A stretch of DNA of 64,000 nucleotides, taken from positions 682,001 to 746,000 of the forward strand of contig OZ244119.1 of the NCBI GenBank assembly GCA_965215755.1, read 5' to 3'. Every line of letters begins with the position of its first letter. Positions within the stretch are counted from its first letter, which is position 1. The stretch is from Tectiglobus sp965215755. GTDB lineage: Bacteria > Pseudomonadota > Alphaproteobacteria > Rhizobiales > Hyphomicrobiaceae. A program made the translations under genes and the position numbers. Positions 18,372 to 27,161 of the stretch are shown here, in pieces. The notes under the pieces were generated by a model, which saw only the letters and a program-made list of their open reading frames with translations, did not search any database and was not told where the DNA came from.

Positions 18372-18401
18372 AGACCTGGCTGCAAGCTGGGTCTTTTTTT
18401 G
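18372..18401 (+). terminator. Rho-independent terminator of the aldehyde dehydrogenase gene
   Basis: An 11-bp stem (AAGACCTGGCT / AGCTGGGTCTT, two G-U pairs, 3-base loop) runs into seven consecutive T. It lies 38 bases after the stop codon. Confidence 0.88.
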
Positions 18402-18596
18402 TGTGGCCTGCAACGGCAACGCGGTCGGCATGCTGATCAAGCCGCGGCGTCCCATTCGTACCGGCAGAACAACGAATGCTTGAAAGGCCGGTCGTATGGA
18501 CAGATGGATCACGCGGGCGAGCTGCGGGATGACGCTGTGTGTGGGTGAGGATCTTGCGCCGAAAACACATCCGCTCGTCTGAGCAGCATCCAACTG

Positions 18597-19145
18597 TTAG
18601 ATCCGCGCGTTGGCTTCCTCGAACAGCTTCATGTTCTTTTCGACATCGTAGTCTGCTTCAGTGAGGCTTTCCGGGTTCCACTCACTGCGGTGTTCTTCGT
18701 AAAAGTCACCCGAGTAGACATGCAGCGCACACGTAAGTTTGCTCGTCGGGTTGGTCACGGAATGAATGATATTCTTGCCAAGCTGAACGGCATCCTTCGG
18801 TCCAAGCGAATCTGCACCTGCAGCCTCGATCCGGCCTTCCGCATCGTCTTTGAGGCGCCGCCAGAAAATATTGTCTTCGCGGCCAGTGTAGACACCTATG
18901 ACGGCCGCCATGTTGTGATTGTGAGGCATGATTGTCATACGTGGCGCCCAGATGACATTGAGGACGGTGAGGTCGTCAGACTTATGAAGGCACTGAACCG
19001 TTCCGCGCTCCGGTTCTCCCAACGTCTTCAGCAACTCCGATGGGTCGGAAACGGCCTCGGCAACGAGTTCCCGGACGCCCTGCATCGAGTCTGTTCCCTG
19101 CATGGCGGCACGGCAATCGGCGGCAAATCTATCGATCTCAAACAT
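18597..19145 (-). CDS. Cupin-fold protein related to cysteine dioxygenase (putative metal-dependent enzyme)
   Basis: The 182-residue protein has an N-terminal helical part and a beta-barrel with the metal ligands of this group: MPHNHNMAAVIGVYTGREDN, where H-x-H and the following acidic residue are the first cupin motif, and NIIHSVTNP, with the third histidine. It resembles the family of predicted metal-dependent cupins close to cysteine dioxygenase (COG5553). Its reaction is not known. It is transcribed towards the aldehyde dehydrogenase. The 195 bp between 18402 and 18596 hold nothing recognisable. Confidence 0.75.
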   Translation of the reverse strand: MFEIDRFAADCRAAMQGTDSMQGVRELVAEAVSDPSELLKTLGEPERGTVQCLHKSDDLTVLNVIWAPRMTIMPHNHNMAAVIGVYTGREDNIFWRRLKDDAEGRIEAAGADSLGPKDAVQLGKNIIHSVTNPTSKLTCALHVYSGDFYEEHRSEWNPESLTEADYDVEKNMKLFEEANARI

Positions 19146-19221
19146 GTCCCAGCTCCCACAGTTTCGTTTCTTGTGGAGTCAGCATAGCAGCCGAACACCG
19201 CGATCCGAAGCTTTTGGAGCG

Positions 19222-20103
19222 TTATCTTGCCAACTGAGCGCGTGCCACCACGACGCCACTTGATATGACAATAGCAATCCCGATCCATGACAACACACTC
19301 GGCAGGCTGCCGAACACAATGAAGCCGATCGCAATTCCGGCGACGAGCTCTGTATACGTGAATGGTGCGAGTTCAGCTGCTGGTGAGCGCGCAAAAGCAA
19401 TTGCAAACATTGTCTGGCTCATGGCCGCCAGCGCACCCAGCAGCAATAATAACAGCAACTGTTCAGTCGCTAATTCGGTCCAGAACGGGAGCATGATAGG
19501 CGTCAACAACACCGTGGCAGTGCCGGCGCCCCAGACGGACGTCAGCCATGGATTGATATCCCGTCCGAGTTTTCGATTGAGTAGCAGCTGAGCTGCGACG
19601 AGCAAACCTGTCCCAAGCACCCAGATTGTTCCAGGGTTGCCTAGGCCTTCCGGCGAAGGTCGCACGATCAACAGGATACCTGCAAATCCACCGACGACAC
19701 CCAGCCATGACGATAGGCGCGTGGGCTCGCCTAGAAACCAAGGGCTGACCATCGCAATGACGAACGGGTAGATATACAGAACTGCGATTGCTTCCGCGTA
19801 GTCCATTGTTTGAACGCCAATCACGAAAAAGCCCGTCGATAAGGGCAATAGACAACCACGGACGGCCTGTAACCAGGCAGGCGTGGGCCTGAGCACAGCG
19901 TCACGAAACCGGATCGCTACAATCGGAAGCAGTAGTGCAAAAAACCCTGCAAAGCGAAACCATAGGATCTGGGCGACCGGCAGGTCTTCCGATAACAGCT
20001 TCATTATTGCGCCAGCGAGTGCTGCCAACGTTAGCCCGGTGATCAGAAGCAATACGCCACTGATGTTGAGACCCGTCGCTTCTTTAACTGTCTGCACTTG
20101 CAT
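19222..20103 (-). CDS. EamA-family (DMT) transporter
   Basis: About 293 residues with ten predicted helices in two EamA repeats. The first half contains LAALAGAIMKLL and LWFRFAGFFALLLPI. The second half contains GTGLLVAAQLLLNRKLGR and FTYTELVAGIAIGFIVFGSLPS with conserved Pro and Glu-Leu. Such proteins usually export metabolites such as amino acids. The ATG at 20103 (MQVQTVKEAT) fits the usual N-terminus; the open frame runs further upstream through the divergent acetyltransferase gene and is not credible there. The 63-bp spacer must hold both promoters. Confidence 0.85.
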   Translation of the reverse strand: MQVQTVKEATGLNISGVLLLITGLTLAALAGAIMKLLSEDLPVAQILWFRFAGFFALLLPIVAIRFRDAVLRPTPAWLQAVRGCLLPLSTGFFVIGVQTMDYAEAIAVLYIYPFVIAMVSPWFLGEPTRLSSWLGVVGGFAGILLIVRPSPEGLGNPGTIWVLGTGLLVAAQLLLNRKLGRDINPWLTSVWGAGTATVLLTPIMLPFWTELATEQLLLLLLLGALAAMSQTMFAIAFARSPAAELAPFTYTELVAGIAIGFIVFGSLPSVLSWIGIAIVISSGVVVARAQLAR

Positions 20104-20166
20104 CACCACATGATGTCGCGAAACAGTTGCCTGGCCAATAGCCGCCATCAATATTGGAGATATCGA

Positions 20167-20631
20167 ATGCTGCCCGATTCGACATTTGTGTTCAAAGGCC
20201 TCGCTACAGAGGACGTGGGAATGATGCGCGAACTCCTCAATGTCTTCGGCAAGGCATTCGAAGATCCAGCCAACTATATGTCCAAGCAGCCTAGTGACAG
20301 CTATCTCCAGCGGTTGCTCGGGAGGGAGACATTTATTGCTGTTGTGGCTGAGGCAGCCGGCAAGGTTGTCGGCGGATTGGCTGCCTATGAGCTGATCAAA
20401 TTTGAACAAGAGCGCAGCGAGATTTACATCTATGACTTGGCCGTTGCAGAAAGCCATCGGCGGCAAGGCATCGCGACGGGGTTGATTGAGGAGTTGAAAC
20501 AGGTGGCGTCCAGCCGCGGTGCCTATGTTGTGTTCGTCCAGGCCGACATCGACGATCCTCCGGCAATCGCTCTCTACACGAAACTCGGTGTACGCGAGAA
20601 TGTCCTGCACTTCGATTTCGATGTGCCGTAA
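20167..20631 (+). CDS. GNAT acetyltransferase of the AAC(3)-I (gentamicin 3-N-acetyltransferase) family
   Basis: The 154-residue protein reads very much like AAC(3)-Ia: FGKAFEDPANYMSKQPS, SDSYLQRLLGRETFIAV, VGGLAAYELIKFEQERSEI, YIYDLAVAESHRRQGIATGL, then QADIDDPPAIALYTKLGVRE. The R-R-Q-G-I-A acetyl-CoA loop is intact. AAC(3)-I enzymes acetylate the 3-amino group of gentamicin and fortimicin. Whether this chromosomal homologue inactivates drugs or has a native amine substrate is not known. GGAG lies 8 bases before the ATG. There is no integron, attC site or transposase nearby, so it looks resident rather than a recent cassette. It is divergent from an EamA exporter. Confidence 0.88.
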   Translation: MLPDSTFVFKGLATEDVGMMRELLNVFGKAFEDPANYMSKQPSDSYLQRLLGRETFIAVVAEAAGKVVGGLAAYELIKFEQERSEIYIYDLAVAESHRRQGIATGLIEELKQVASSRGAYVVFVQADIDDPPAIALYTKLGVRENVLHFDFDVP

Positions 20632-20755
20632 GTGACGGTTGCACTTCCAGAGCGCGCGCAAATGGGACCGAGCTGTTCCTTGATCCGCCGTTCCGCGTTC
20701 ACAGTAGAATTAGAACGCCTCTACGCTGTTCGCCAGAGATCGGGAAATACACGCC

Positions 20756-22465
20756 TCAGTGCCCATCCAGAATGGCGTCGGCGATTTTCTCGGCGGCCAT
20801 AATGGTTGGGAAGTTGGTGTTAGCGGATGGCACGACCGGAAACAAGGACGCATCGACCACGCGCAATCCATCCACACCATGCACGCGTCCGGCATTGTTC
20901 GTGACTGCCATTGGATCATCGGCGGCACCCATGCGGCACGTACATGAGGCATGCCAAACACCTACTGCCGCTTTGCGAATGAACGCTTCGGCCTCCTCCT
21001 CATCATTGCAGACGCCATCAAGAGTGAAACCTTCCATTATGAGGTTCTTGATCAAGAAGCTCCGCAGTGGCGCGGGGCCATCCAACAGCCGCGCCATGAT
21101 GCCGGTCAGGATCTTATTCTTGGTATTGATCTCACCGACCTGGCGGACCTTGTCTGAGTAGCTGGCAGGGAAGGGATCCGTCGTCACTGCCTTGAGGGCC
21201 GGATCATTAAACAATGGCACCAGTCTGCGGATGCCATCCGCGAGACGTTCAAGGTCGCGCCGGTCAGACAGCAAGTTGAACTCAACCTCAGGCTCGTCGC
21301 GCCAACTTGTCGATGCGAGTTTGACCTGGCCGGTCTCGGAATAAGTCTTATTGACGAAGAGCAGGAAGCTACCAATCTGCTCACCAACGGCATGCCAGGA
21401 TGTTTTGGTCGTATTGACGACGAACATATCGCCCGGAGGAGCGCCACCAATGCCGGACGAGTACCTCATCGCATGGAACATGTGGCGGCGGGACTTGCTT
21501 TTATCGACCCGGGCCCCGCGCTTCACGAAGGCTGCAAGAGCGATCGAAGGATGGTCCATCAACCGCTTACCAACACCGAACGATGCATGCCGCACGGGAA
21601 TTCCGAGATCATAAAGATCGCCGCTAGGGCCAATTCCGGCGCGCATCAAATGGGCCGGTGAATGGATGGCGCCGCTCGACAGAATGATCTCTTTTCCGCG
21701 AAACTCTTCCTGGCGCCCCTTGACCAGGGCCTTGACGCCGACGCAGCACAATCCTTCAAAGATGAGTTCCGTTATCTGCGTCTCGGTAGAAATCGTCAGG
21801 TTTTCGCGGCTGCGCACATCAGTGGTGAGGTAGCCCATCGCCGCCGAGACGCGTTGCTCCTCGGCGTTCGAAATCGTGACGGGAAAATAGCCATCCTCGA
21901 AACGACCGTTCTGGTCATCGAGATATTTGTAGCCTGCCCGGTCGAGGGCCTCACCCACCGCAACCGCATGTAGAGGCCAGTGCTCTCTTGGGACCCGGCG
22001 CACTGGTATCGGCCCATCCTGGCCGTGCCACTCATCATCGATGTCAAGATCAGTTTCCAACTTCTTGAAGTAAGGAAGTACGCTCTCCCAATTCCAACCC
22101 TGGGCGCCGCGCTCCTGCCATTCATCATAGTCGGTCGGTGCACCGCGGTTCGCCATCTGGCCATTGACCGATGATCCGCCTCCCAGAACGCGAGCCTGTT
22201 CGTACTTTCGCAAGCGCGGTTTGGGTGCATCCGGATTGTTGTGTGAAACAACTTCCGTGCTGACCTTCAACTCGGACCACAAGAAGCGATTGTTTAAGTA
22301 CGCCGTGCCCGGATAAGAATCGAGGATCTCTTCAGGCACCTTTCCCGGCGGCGTGTCTTCGCCTGCTTCGCAGACTAGGACTTTGTTTGTACTGCGCGCC
22401 GACAAGCGATTTGCGAGCACCGAACCGGCAGATCCTCCACCGACGATAATGTAATCATATTGCAC
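20756..22465 (-). CDS. GMC-family FAD oxidoreductase (choline dehydrogenase-like)
   Basis: The N-terminus QYDYIIVGGGSAGSVLANRL is the FAD-binding GxGxxG fold. GMC signature 1 is around ARVLGGGSSVNGQMANRG, signature 2 around LSSGAIHSPAHLMRAGIGP. The C-terminal catalytic histidine lies in VGVWHASCTCRMG, and a closing histidine/asparagine lies in PSANTNFPTIMAAEKIA. These enzymes oxidise alcohols. A GTG at 22465 is the most likely start (about 569 residues), with AGAAGG upstream at a rather long spacing of 11. The next gene upstream on the same strand, a PhyH dioxygenase, is only 35 bp away, so the two are likely cotranscribed. Confidence 0.87.
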   Translation of the reverse strand: MQYDYIIVGGGSAGSVLANRLSARSTNKVLVCEAGEDTPPGKVPEEILDSYPGTAYLNNRFLWSELKVSTEVVSHNNPDAPKPRLRKYEQARVLGGGSSVNGQMANRGAPTDYDEWQERGAQGWNWESVLPYFKKLETDLDIDDEWHGQDGPIPVRRVPREHWPLHAVAVGEALDRAGYKYLDDQNGRFEDGYFPVTISNAEEQRVSAAMGYLTTDVRSRENLTISTETQITELIFEGLCCVGVKALVKGRQEEFRGKEIILSSGAIHSPAHLMRAGIGPSGDLYDLGIPVRHASFGVGKRLMDHPSIALAAFVKRGARVDKSKSRRHMFHAMRYSSGIGGAPPGDMFVVNTTKTSWHAVGEQIGSFLLFVNKTYSETGQVKLASTSWRDEPEVEFNLLSDRRDLERLADGIRRLVPLFNDPALKAVTTDPFPASYSDKVRQVGEINTKNKILTGIMARLLDGPAPLRSFLIKNLIMEGFTLDGVCNDEEEAEAFIRKAAVGVWHASCTCRMGAADDPMAVTNNAGRVHGVDGLRVVDASLFPVVPSANTNFPTIMAAEKIADAILDGH

Positions 22466-22500
22466 GACCGGACACGCCTTCTGGCTATGGTTTGGAAGTT

Positions 22501-23301
22501 CTATTGTGAGGCGATGATCTCGGCATCTGCCTTGACCCGCATCGGTTGCCAATTGGTCGAGCGCACATAGTCGGGACGCGGGTTTTCAACGTCGACCGGT
22601 CGGTTCACGACACGATTGAAACAGAAGTAAGCCTGCCAGCGGTCATCTGCCGAGAGGTTATGGCCCGAGGCATGCAGCAGGTTGCAATGGAATATCGCTG
22701 TTGTCCCGGGTGGTCCAACAAGAGGGACCGGCGACGGCGCATCCTTCATATAGGCTTTGACTTCCGTGGGCCCGACCGCCCAGACTTTGTATGCGGTTGA
22801 TTGGTCAAAGTAGGGATTGACCCGGCCGTCACGATGGCTGCCTGGAAGCATGTAGAGGCAGCCATTCATTTCCGTTGCCTCGTCGAGCATGACCATGATT
22901 GTCGTCATCTCCGGGTTGGCGATGCCGTCGAGATGCCAGCTACCAAAGTCCTGATGCCACGGCCAGGCCGTTCCCTCTACGGCCGCCTTCATGTTGACCT
23001 TGCAGTGATGAATGTAGATTTCGTCATCTCCAAGCGCTTGTTGCGCCATACGCAGAATGCGCGGACTGTAGGCAGCTGAGCGATAGGCCGCCGAAGCTGT
23101 CGGCCCATCTGGCTCGTGCATCCGGAACATTGCTTTTGGCTGCTGTGACTCGCCCTCGCGAAAAACGCAATCGGACTCAATCTCTGAAACGCGAGCAGCC
23201 TCGCCCTTCAGGACGGCTGCCTCCTCAGGGCTGAACAAGCCTGGAAAAACCAAAAAGCCATCGCGGTTATAGGCGGCGATTTGTTCGGCTGATAATTCCA
23301 T
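22501..23301 (-). CDS. Phytanoyl-CoA dioxygenase (PhyH) family Fe(II)/2-oxoglutarate oxygenase
   Basis: The 266-residue protein has the double-stranded beta-helix iron site: WPWHQDFGSWH with H116 and D118, and the distal histidine region FHCNLLHASGHN (about 205-214), followed by RWQAYFCFNRV. PhyH members hydroxylate small molecules such as phytanoyl-CoA, ectoine or natural products. The substrate is unknown. It is followed closely by a GMC oxidoreductase, which would suit oxidation of a newly made hydroxyl group (inference). The 216 bp upstream (23302-23517) should contain the promoter of the pair. Confidence 0.87.
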   Translation of the reverse strand: MELSAEQIAAYNRDGFLVFPGLFSPEEAAVLKGEAARVSEIESDCVFREGESQQPKAMFRMHEPDGPTASAAYRSAAYSPRILRMAQQALGDDEIYIHHCKVNMKAAVEGTAWPWHQDFGSWHLDGIANPEMTTIMVMLDEATEMNGCLYMLPGSHRDGRVNPYFDQSTAYKVWAVGPTEVKAYMKDAPSPVPLVGPPGTTAIFHCNLLHASGHNLSADDRWQAYFCFNRVVNRPVDVENPRPDYVRSTNWQPMRVKADAEIIASQ

Positions 23302-23517
23302 CGCGTCGCGCTCCTACGTGAGTTTCGATGAGATCGTGATTTGAGCGATCAGTCTACGGTTGGTGACAATCGCAGGCCACCATCCGGTCTGCAATCACGG
23401 CGAACTATCATGACGTGGATGGTGTCTGTTGCCAGATCAAGCGGATCAATCGTCGAGCCGTGGACTTGTGGGAGTGTCTAGGCGGCGCTTACGTTACTGA
23501 TCTGTGCCGACCCGAAG

Positions 23518-24618
23518 CTAGGACTTTTTGTGAGCTGCCAAGAGAGCTGCGATTTCTCCAATGTCGGCGCCAACGGACCGTGCTGCCGATTTGATATCGT
23601 CCAGCGTGTCATCATTGAGTGGGATGCCGTTCGTCGCGAACTCGGCTTCTAACGACGCCTCGATTTCGCCGGGCACGAACAATCGATCGGTACCGGCTGA
23701 CCGTGCACTTTGCCTAATCTGGTTCAGAATAACGTCAGAACGTCTGCGGATGTCGCCGATATCCTGAAGTTCAGCAACATTGATCGCCATAACGAACTGA
23801 CTGTCTCGGCCCGGGGACGGCCCATCGATCATATTGCCGGTCTCTGTGCCGTAACCTGAGCCCGACGACAATGCCGATAGCATTCCAATCGCCATGCCCA
23901 TGCCAACGCCCTTATGGCCACCGATCGGCCTGATCAATCCTTCCAAGGCAGCAACTGCATCGGTGGTTGTATTGCCTTCGGCGTCATAAGCCCAGGTTTC
24001 AGGTATTGGCTCACCCTTTTGAGCGAAGACACGGATCTTGCCGTGAGCCGTTTCGCCGAAAGCTATGTCGAGGACAAAGTCCCCTTCTTTGCCGCCAGGG
24101 ATTGCAATGCCAAAAGGATTGATGCCGACCAGCTTGTCCTTGCCGCCCCACGGTGCCATGGTTGGCAACGCGTTGGTGCCACAAATGCCGATCATACCTT
24201 CGGCCAATGCCTGACGCGCGTAGTATTCCATTGTTCCGGCATGATTGGAATTTGCAATAGAAGCAAATGCGATGCCGGCTTCTTTGGCTTTTGCAATGCT
24301 CCACTTAGTGGCGAACATCATGCCGATCTGGCCGAGATTGTTGCCGCCGTCGATGACAGCAAGGTTGCCGAATTCCTTGGTGATGCCAGGCTGGCCCTTA
24401 GGGTCGACGCCTTCCCGGCGCAACTTGCCGACGTAGTCGGGAATTCTCAGCACGCCGTGTGAATGTATGCCTCGGAGGTCGGCTTCGACCAATGAACCTG
24501 CAACGACATCCGCATCCTGCGGTGACATTCCACACTGATGGAAGATCGCGACGACGGCATTGCGGAGGACCTGCTGGGGCACCCTCAGTTCGTTTTCAGT
24601 TCCTGGATAAAGCGCCAT
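23518..24618 (-). CDS. Malate/L-lactate dehydrogenase (LDH2/MDH2) family oxidoreductase
   Basis: The 366-residue enzyme belongs to the non-Rossmann NAD(P)H family of YlbC, malate, ureidoglycolate and sulfolactate dehydrogenases. Landmarks are ADLRGIHSHGVLRIPDYV (the conserved D-x-R-G-x-x-S-H-G), ANSNHAGTMEYYA, GTNALPTMAPWGG, INPFGIAIPGG, and GGHKGVGMGMAIGMLSALSSG with DGPSPGRDSQFVMAI. Such enzymes interconvert 2-hydroxy and 2-oxo acids. The substrate is not predictable. The next gene upstream on the same strand is TspO, 40 bp away. Confidence 0.88.
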   Translation of the reverse strand: MALYPGTENELRVPQQVLRNAVVAIFHQCGMSPQDADVVAGSLVEADLRGIHSHGVLRIPDYVGKLRREGVDPKGQPGITKEFGNLAVIDGGNNLGQIGMMFATKWSIAKAKEAGIAFASIANSNHAGTMEYYARQALAEGMIGICGTNALPTMAPWGGKDKLVGINPFGIAIPGGKEGDFVLDIAFGETAHGKIRVFAQKGEPIPETWAYDAEGNTTTDAVAALEGLIRPIGGHKGVGMGMAIGMLSALSSGSGYGTETGNMIDGPSPGRDSQFVMAINVAELQDIGDIRRRSDVILNQIRQSARSAGTDRLFVPGEIEASLEAEFATNGIPLNDDTLDDIKSAARSVGADIGEIAALLAAHKKS

Positions 24619-24658
24619 CGTTTACCTCTTGCGCCGCCGGGATCACCATTGCGAAACG

Positions 24659-25117
24659 TCAATTCAGCTGAAAAATCGCAGCGTTCAGGACCGATGCAAA
24701 CCCGACCCATGCAGCATAGGGGACCAGGAGCCAGGCCGTCACGCGATCGCGATGCCATGTTAGCGAAATGATCGCGAGGATCGTGACGAGCAGCAGCAGA
24801 ATGATTGCCAACGCCGAGCCGATCTGGTGGGCGGTAAAGAATGTCGGTGACCAGCTGAAATTCAGCGCGAGCTGAAGCCACCACAACCACTTGGAAATAC
24901 CTGCATCTGCTGACGTCCACAGCCGCCAACCGGCGACTGCGATCATGATGTAAAGAACCGACCACACCGGACCGAACAACCATCCAGGTGGATTAAAGGA
25001 TGGCTTGGTTAGCTGCATAAACCAGTCGTCCGGGCGTGTCAGATAGCCAATAGCCATCCCGCCGCCGGAGACCAGAGCCAAGAAGGCGACGAGAAACAAT
25101 ACGCGTTGCGTTGTCAT
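24659..25117 (-). CDS. tspO: TspO/MBR family membrane protein
   Basis: The 152-residue protein has five transmembrane helices and the family motifs LTKPSFNPPGWLFGPVW, LYIMIAVAGWRLW, LALNFSWSPTFF and VPYAAWVGFASVLNAAI. TspO proteins bind tetrapyrroles and cholesterol and are tied to stress and light responses. It lies within a run of catabolic genes, 40 bp upstream of the LDH2-type gene and 66 bp downstream of the isocitrate-lyase-like gene. The placement suggests shared transcription, not necessarily shared function. Confidence 0.9.
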   Translation of the reverse strand: MTTQRVLFLVAFLALVSGGGMAIGYLTRPDDWFMQLTKPSFNPPGWLFGPVWSVLYIMIAVAGWRLWTSADAGISKWLWWLQLALNFSWSPTFFTAHQIGSALAIILLLLVTILAIISLTWHRDRVTAWLLVPYAAWVGFASVLNAAIFQLN

Positions 25118-25183
25118 TCAGTGGCATGCCCGTTCTGTTGATCCCTGCAGCCCTGCTGGGGAAATCGCGTGGTTTACGTGCAA

Positions 25184-26128
25184 TTACTCAGCAGCATCCC
25201 GCTTGGGCTGGTGGCCGACTGAATCTGCGTATTTGGAGAGCTCTTCCTCGCCCATGAATTCCTTCTCCCAGGCCATGACCTGGTCGAACCCGGCGAAGGT
25301 ATGAAGGTCACCCATCGCATGGTTCTGATACTGTTCGTTGAACTCTTTCTCGGCTAGTGGTCCCTCATCCCGCAGTTTCACCGCCAGATCATAGACCGCC
25401 ATCATCGTCTGCCTGAAGGTGGCGCCAGGCGTGATCGTCATGGCTATGCCGAGTTCGCGAAGATCTTCCATGCTGAAGCGTGGCGAAACACCTGTTTGGT
25501 TGTAGAAGATCGGCCCCTTCACCTCCGCACAGATGCGCTTGACTTCATCGACATTGGTTGGGCCTTCCACGAAGGCCATATCGGCGCCTGCTTCCAAGTA
25601 GGCGTTGGCGCGCGCGATGGCATCATCCAGAGTGCCGCCGTGGGCGCCGCGTGCGTCAGTTCGAGCGATGATAATGAAATCCGGATCGATTTCCTTACGT
25701 GCGTAGTCTGCTGCGCGGTACTTACCAACCGCCTCATCAATCGGAATGACACGCCGTCCTGCCACGTGTCCGCAGCGCTTTGGGATGACCTGATCTTCGA
25801 TGTGAATGGCTGCAACGCCCGTCTGAACGTATTCCTTGACCGTTCGGATTGTGTTGATGGCGTTACCATAGCCATTGTCCGAGTCGGCGATTACCGGGAC
25901 ATCGACGGCGTTGGCGATGTAGCGTGCATTCATCTGCATCTCGGTCATTGTCGCAAGGCCGGCGTCGGGCATCCCGAGCAGCGACAGCGACGTGCCATAG
26001 CCAGTCATATAGATCGCGGGAAAGCCAACTTTATCAAGGACCCGCGCGCTCATCGCGTTGTAGCAGCCTGGGATGAATACGCTCTCGCCGGAATTCAGCA
26101 TTTCGCGCAGCTTGGTGGTTTTTTTCAT
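25184..26128 (-). CDS. Isocitrate lyase / PEP mutase superfamily carbon-carbon lyase
   Basis: The 314-residue TIM-barrel protein has the metal site ADSDNGYGNA (D82, D84) and IEDQVIPKRCGH with C119. The K-(K/R)-C-G-H loop with its catalytic cysteine is characteristic of the lyases (isocitrate, 2-methylisocitrate, 2,3-dimethylmalate). Genuine PEP mutase and phosphonopyruvate hydrolase lack the cysteine. I therefore favour a 2-methylisocitrate-lyase-like C-C lyase over phosphonate chemistry. The exact substrate is open; oxaloacetate decarboxylase is the main alternative. AGGCCGAAGCC-type sequence precedes the ATG at 26128. There is a 240-bp gap with a terminator between it and the SDR gene upstream, so it probably begins its own transcript. 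Confidence 0.85.
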   Translation of the reverse strand: MKKTTKLREMLNSGESVFIPGCYNAMSARVLDKVGFPAIYMTGYGTSLSLLGMPDAGLATMTEMQMNARYIANAVDVPVIADSDNGYGNAINTIRTVKEYVQTGVAAIHIEDQVIPKRCGHVAGRRVIPIDEAVGKYRAADYARKEIDPDFIIIARTDARGAHGGTLDDAIARANAYLEAGADMAFVEGPTNVDEVKRICAEVKGPIFYNQTGVSPRFSMEDLRELGIAMTITPGATFRQTMMAVYDLAVKLRDEGPLAEKEFNEQYQNHAMGDLHTFAGFDQVMAWEKEFMGEEELSKYADSVGHQPKRDAAE

Positions 26129-26280
26129 GGCTTCGGCCTCCCGGAAGTCTTTGTTTGGATTGATCCTAGAGCAAGATCGTTCCGGATGGAATTGCCATCC
26201 CTGGTTTAGAGACTGACTTACGTTTCAGGTGAGTGAGCCAGGCACATCCGTCAAAAGCGTCGTGGTTCCGGGGGAGACTG

Positions 26281-26318
26281 CAAAACAAAGGCAGCTGGAA
26301 CGCGCCGCTCCAGCTGCC
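26281..26318 (-). terminator. Rho-independent terminator after the SDR gene
   Basis: A perfect 10-bp stem GGCAGCTGGA / TCCAGCTGCC with a 9-base loop is followed on the minus strand by TTTGTTTTG. It ends the transcript of the SDR and luciferase-like genes and so divides the 20.7-28.4 kb run into at least two units. Confidence 0.85.
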
Positions 26319-26368
26319 AAAATCTTGTCAATGATCGTTCGGTTCACTGCCCTTAGGCCTGTGAACGC

Positions 26369-27076
26369 CTACGTCAGCAGCCAGCCGCCATCGACATCAA
26401 CGGTTGTGCCGGTCACGAAATCATTCTTGATGACAAACATCAGACCCTCGGCCACTTCTTCAGCCGTTCCGGCGCGCGGAACGAGATTGTTCTTGGTCAT
26501 GTTGGTGTAAGCTGACTCACGCTCAGCACCTTGCAAGGCTACCATTGGGGTATCGATCGTGCCGGGTGACACCACATTGACCCGGATGCGCGGGGCGACC
26601 TCTTTCGCAACAGCCCTTGCCATCGCCTCAACCGCACCACCAACTGATGAGATCGCGATCTGGCCTGGCCGGCAGTTTCGTGCAGGTGCACCGGACACCA
26701 GAGTTATAGATCCACCATCCGTGACATGCTTGGCGCCAAAGCGGACGACGTGAGCATATCCCCAAAGCTTGGCGAATGACCCCTTGTAACCTTCCATATC
26801 CATTTCCAGGAATGGTCCAACGGCGCGCGCGCCACCTGTCGCTGCGCTCACGAGGATGTCGTAAGGCGCCAGTTTGTTCAACAGAGCCTCGACTGCAGCC
26901 GCGTCGGTCACATCACATGCTTCGACGGTGACACCGGCAGGCAGGTCTCCGGCCTTCGATGGATCACGGCTGATGGCCACCACCGTTGCACCTTCTGCTG
27001 CAAGCATCTGCGTCGTTGCCAGACCAATGCCTGACGTTCCGCCAAACACGACGGCCTTCTTTCCCGAGACGTCCAT
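26369..27076 (-). CDS. Short-chain dehydrogenase/reductase fold protein with a degenerate active site
   Basis: The 235-residue protein has a classical SDR cofactor loop VVFGGTSGIGLA (residues 10-20), CDVTD, and the C-terminal NVVSPGTIDTPMV and TGTTVDVDGGW. S128 after ITLVSG is in place. Where the catalytic Y-x-x-x-K should be, I read I-S-S-V-G (142-146, in QIAISSVGGAVEAM), so both tyrosine and lysine are missing. It may be a binding protein, or an SDR that uses other residues. It lies 85 bp downstream of the luciferase-like monooxygenase, followed by a terminator, so the two form a likely operon. Confidence 0.85.
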   Translation of the reverse strand: MDVSGKKAVVFGGTSGIGLATTQMLAAEGATVVAISRDPSKAGDLPAGVTVEACDVTDAAAVEALLNKLAPYDILVSAATGGARAVGPFLEMDMEGYKGSFAKLWGYAHVVRFGAKHVTDGGSITLVSGAPARNCRPGQIAISSVGGAVEAMARAVAKEVAPRIRVNVVSPGTIDTPMVALQGAERESAYTNMTKNNLVPRAGTAEEVAEGLMFVIKNDFVTGTTVDVDGGWLLT

Positions 27077-27161
27077 GATGTCTCTCTCCTGAGTTGATTG
27101 TTGTTATAGCCCATGATCTCGGCTGCCGGAGCGCGCCTGTCAAGCCAAGTTTCTTTGGGCT

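Noticed and set aside
19222..20661. A 479-residue version of the EamA transporter
   Set aside because: The extra N-terminal part is the reverse of the divergent acetyltransferase gene; the membrane protein starts at 20103.
25184..26128. PEP mutase, which with the ComDE-like enzyme would imply a phosphonate pathway
   Set aside because: The catalytic loop has the lyase-type K-R-C-G-H with its cysteine, and the genes are 9.8 kb apart without other phosphonate genes.
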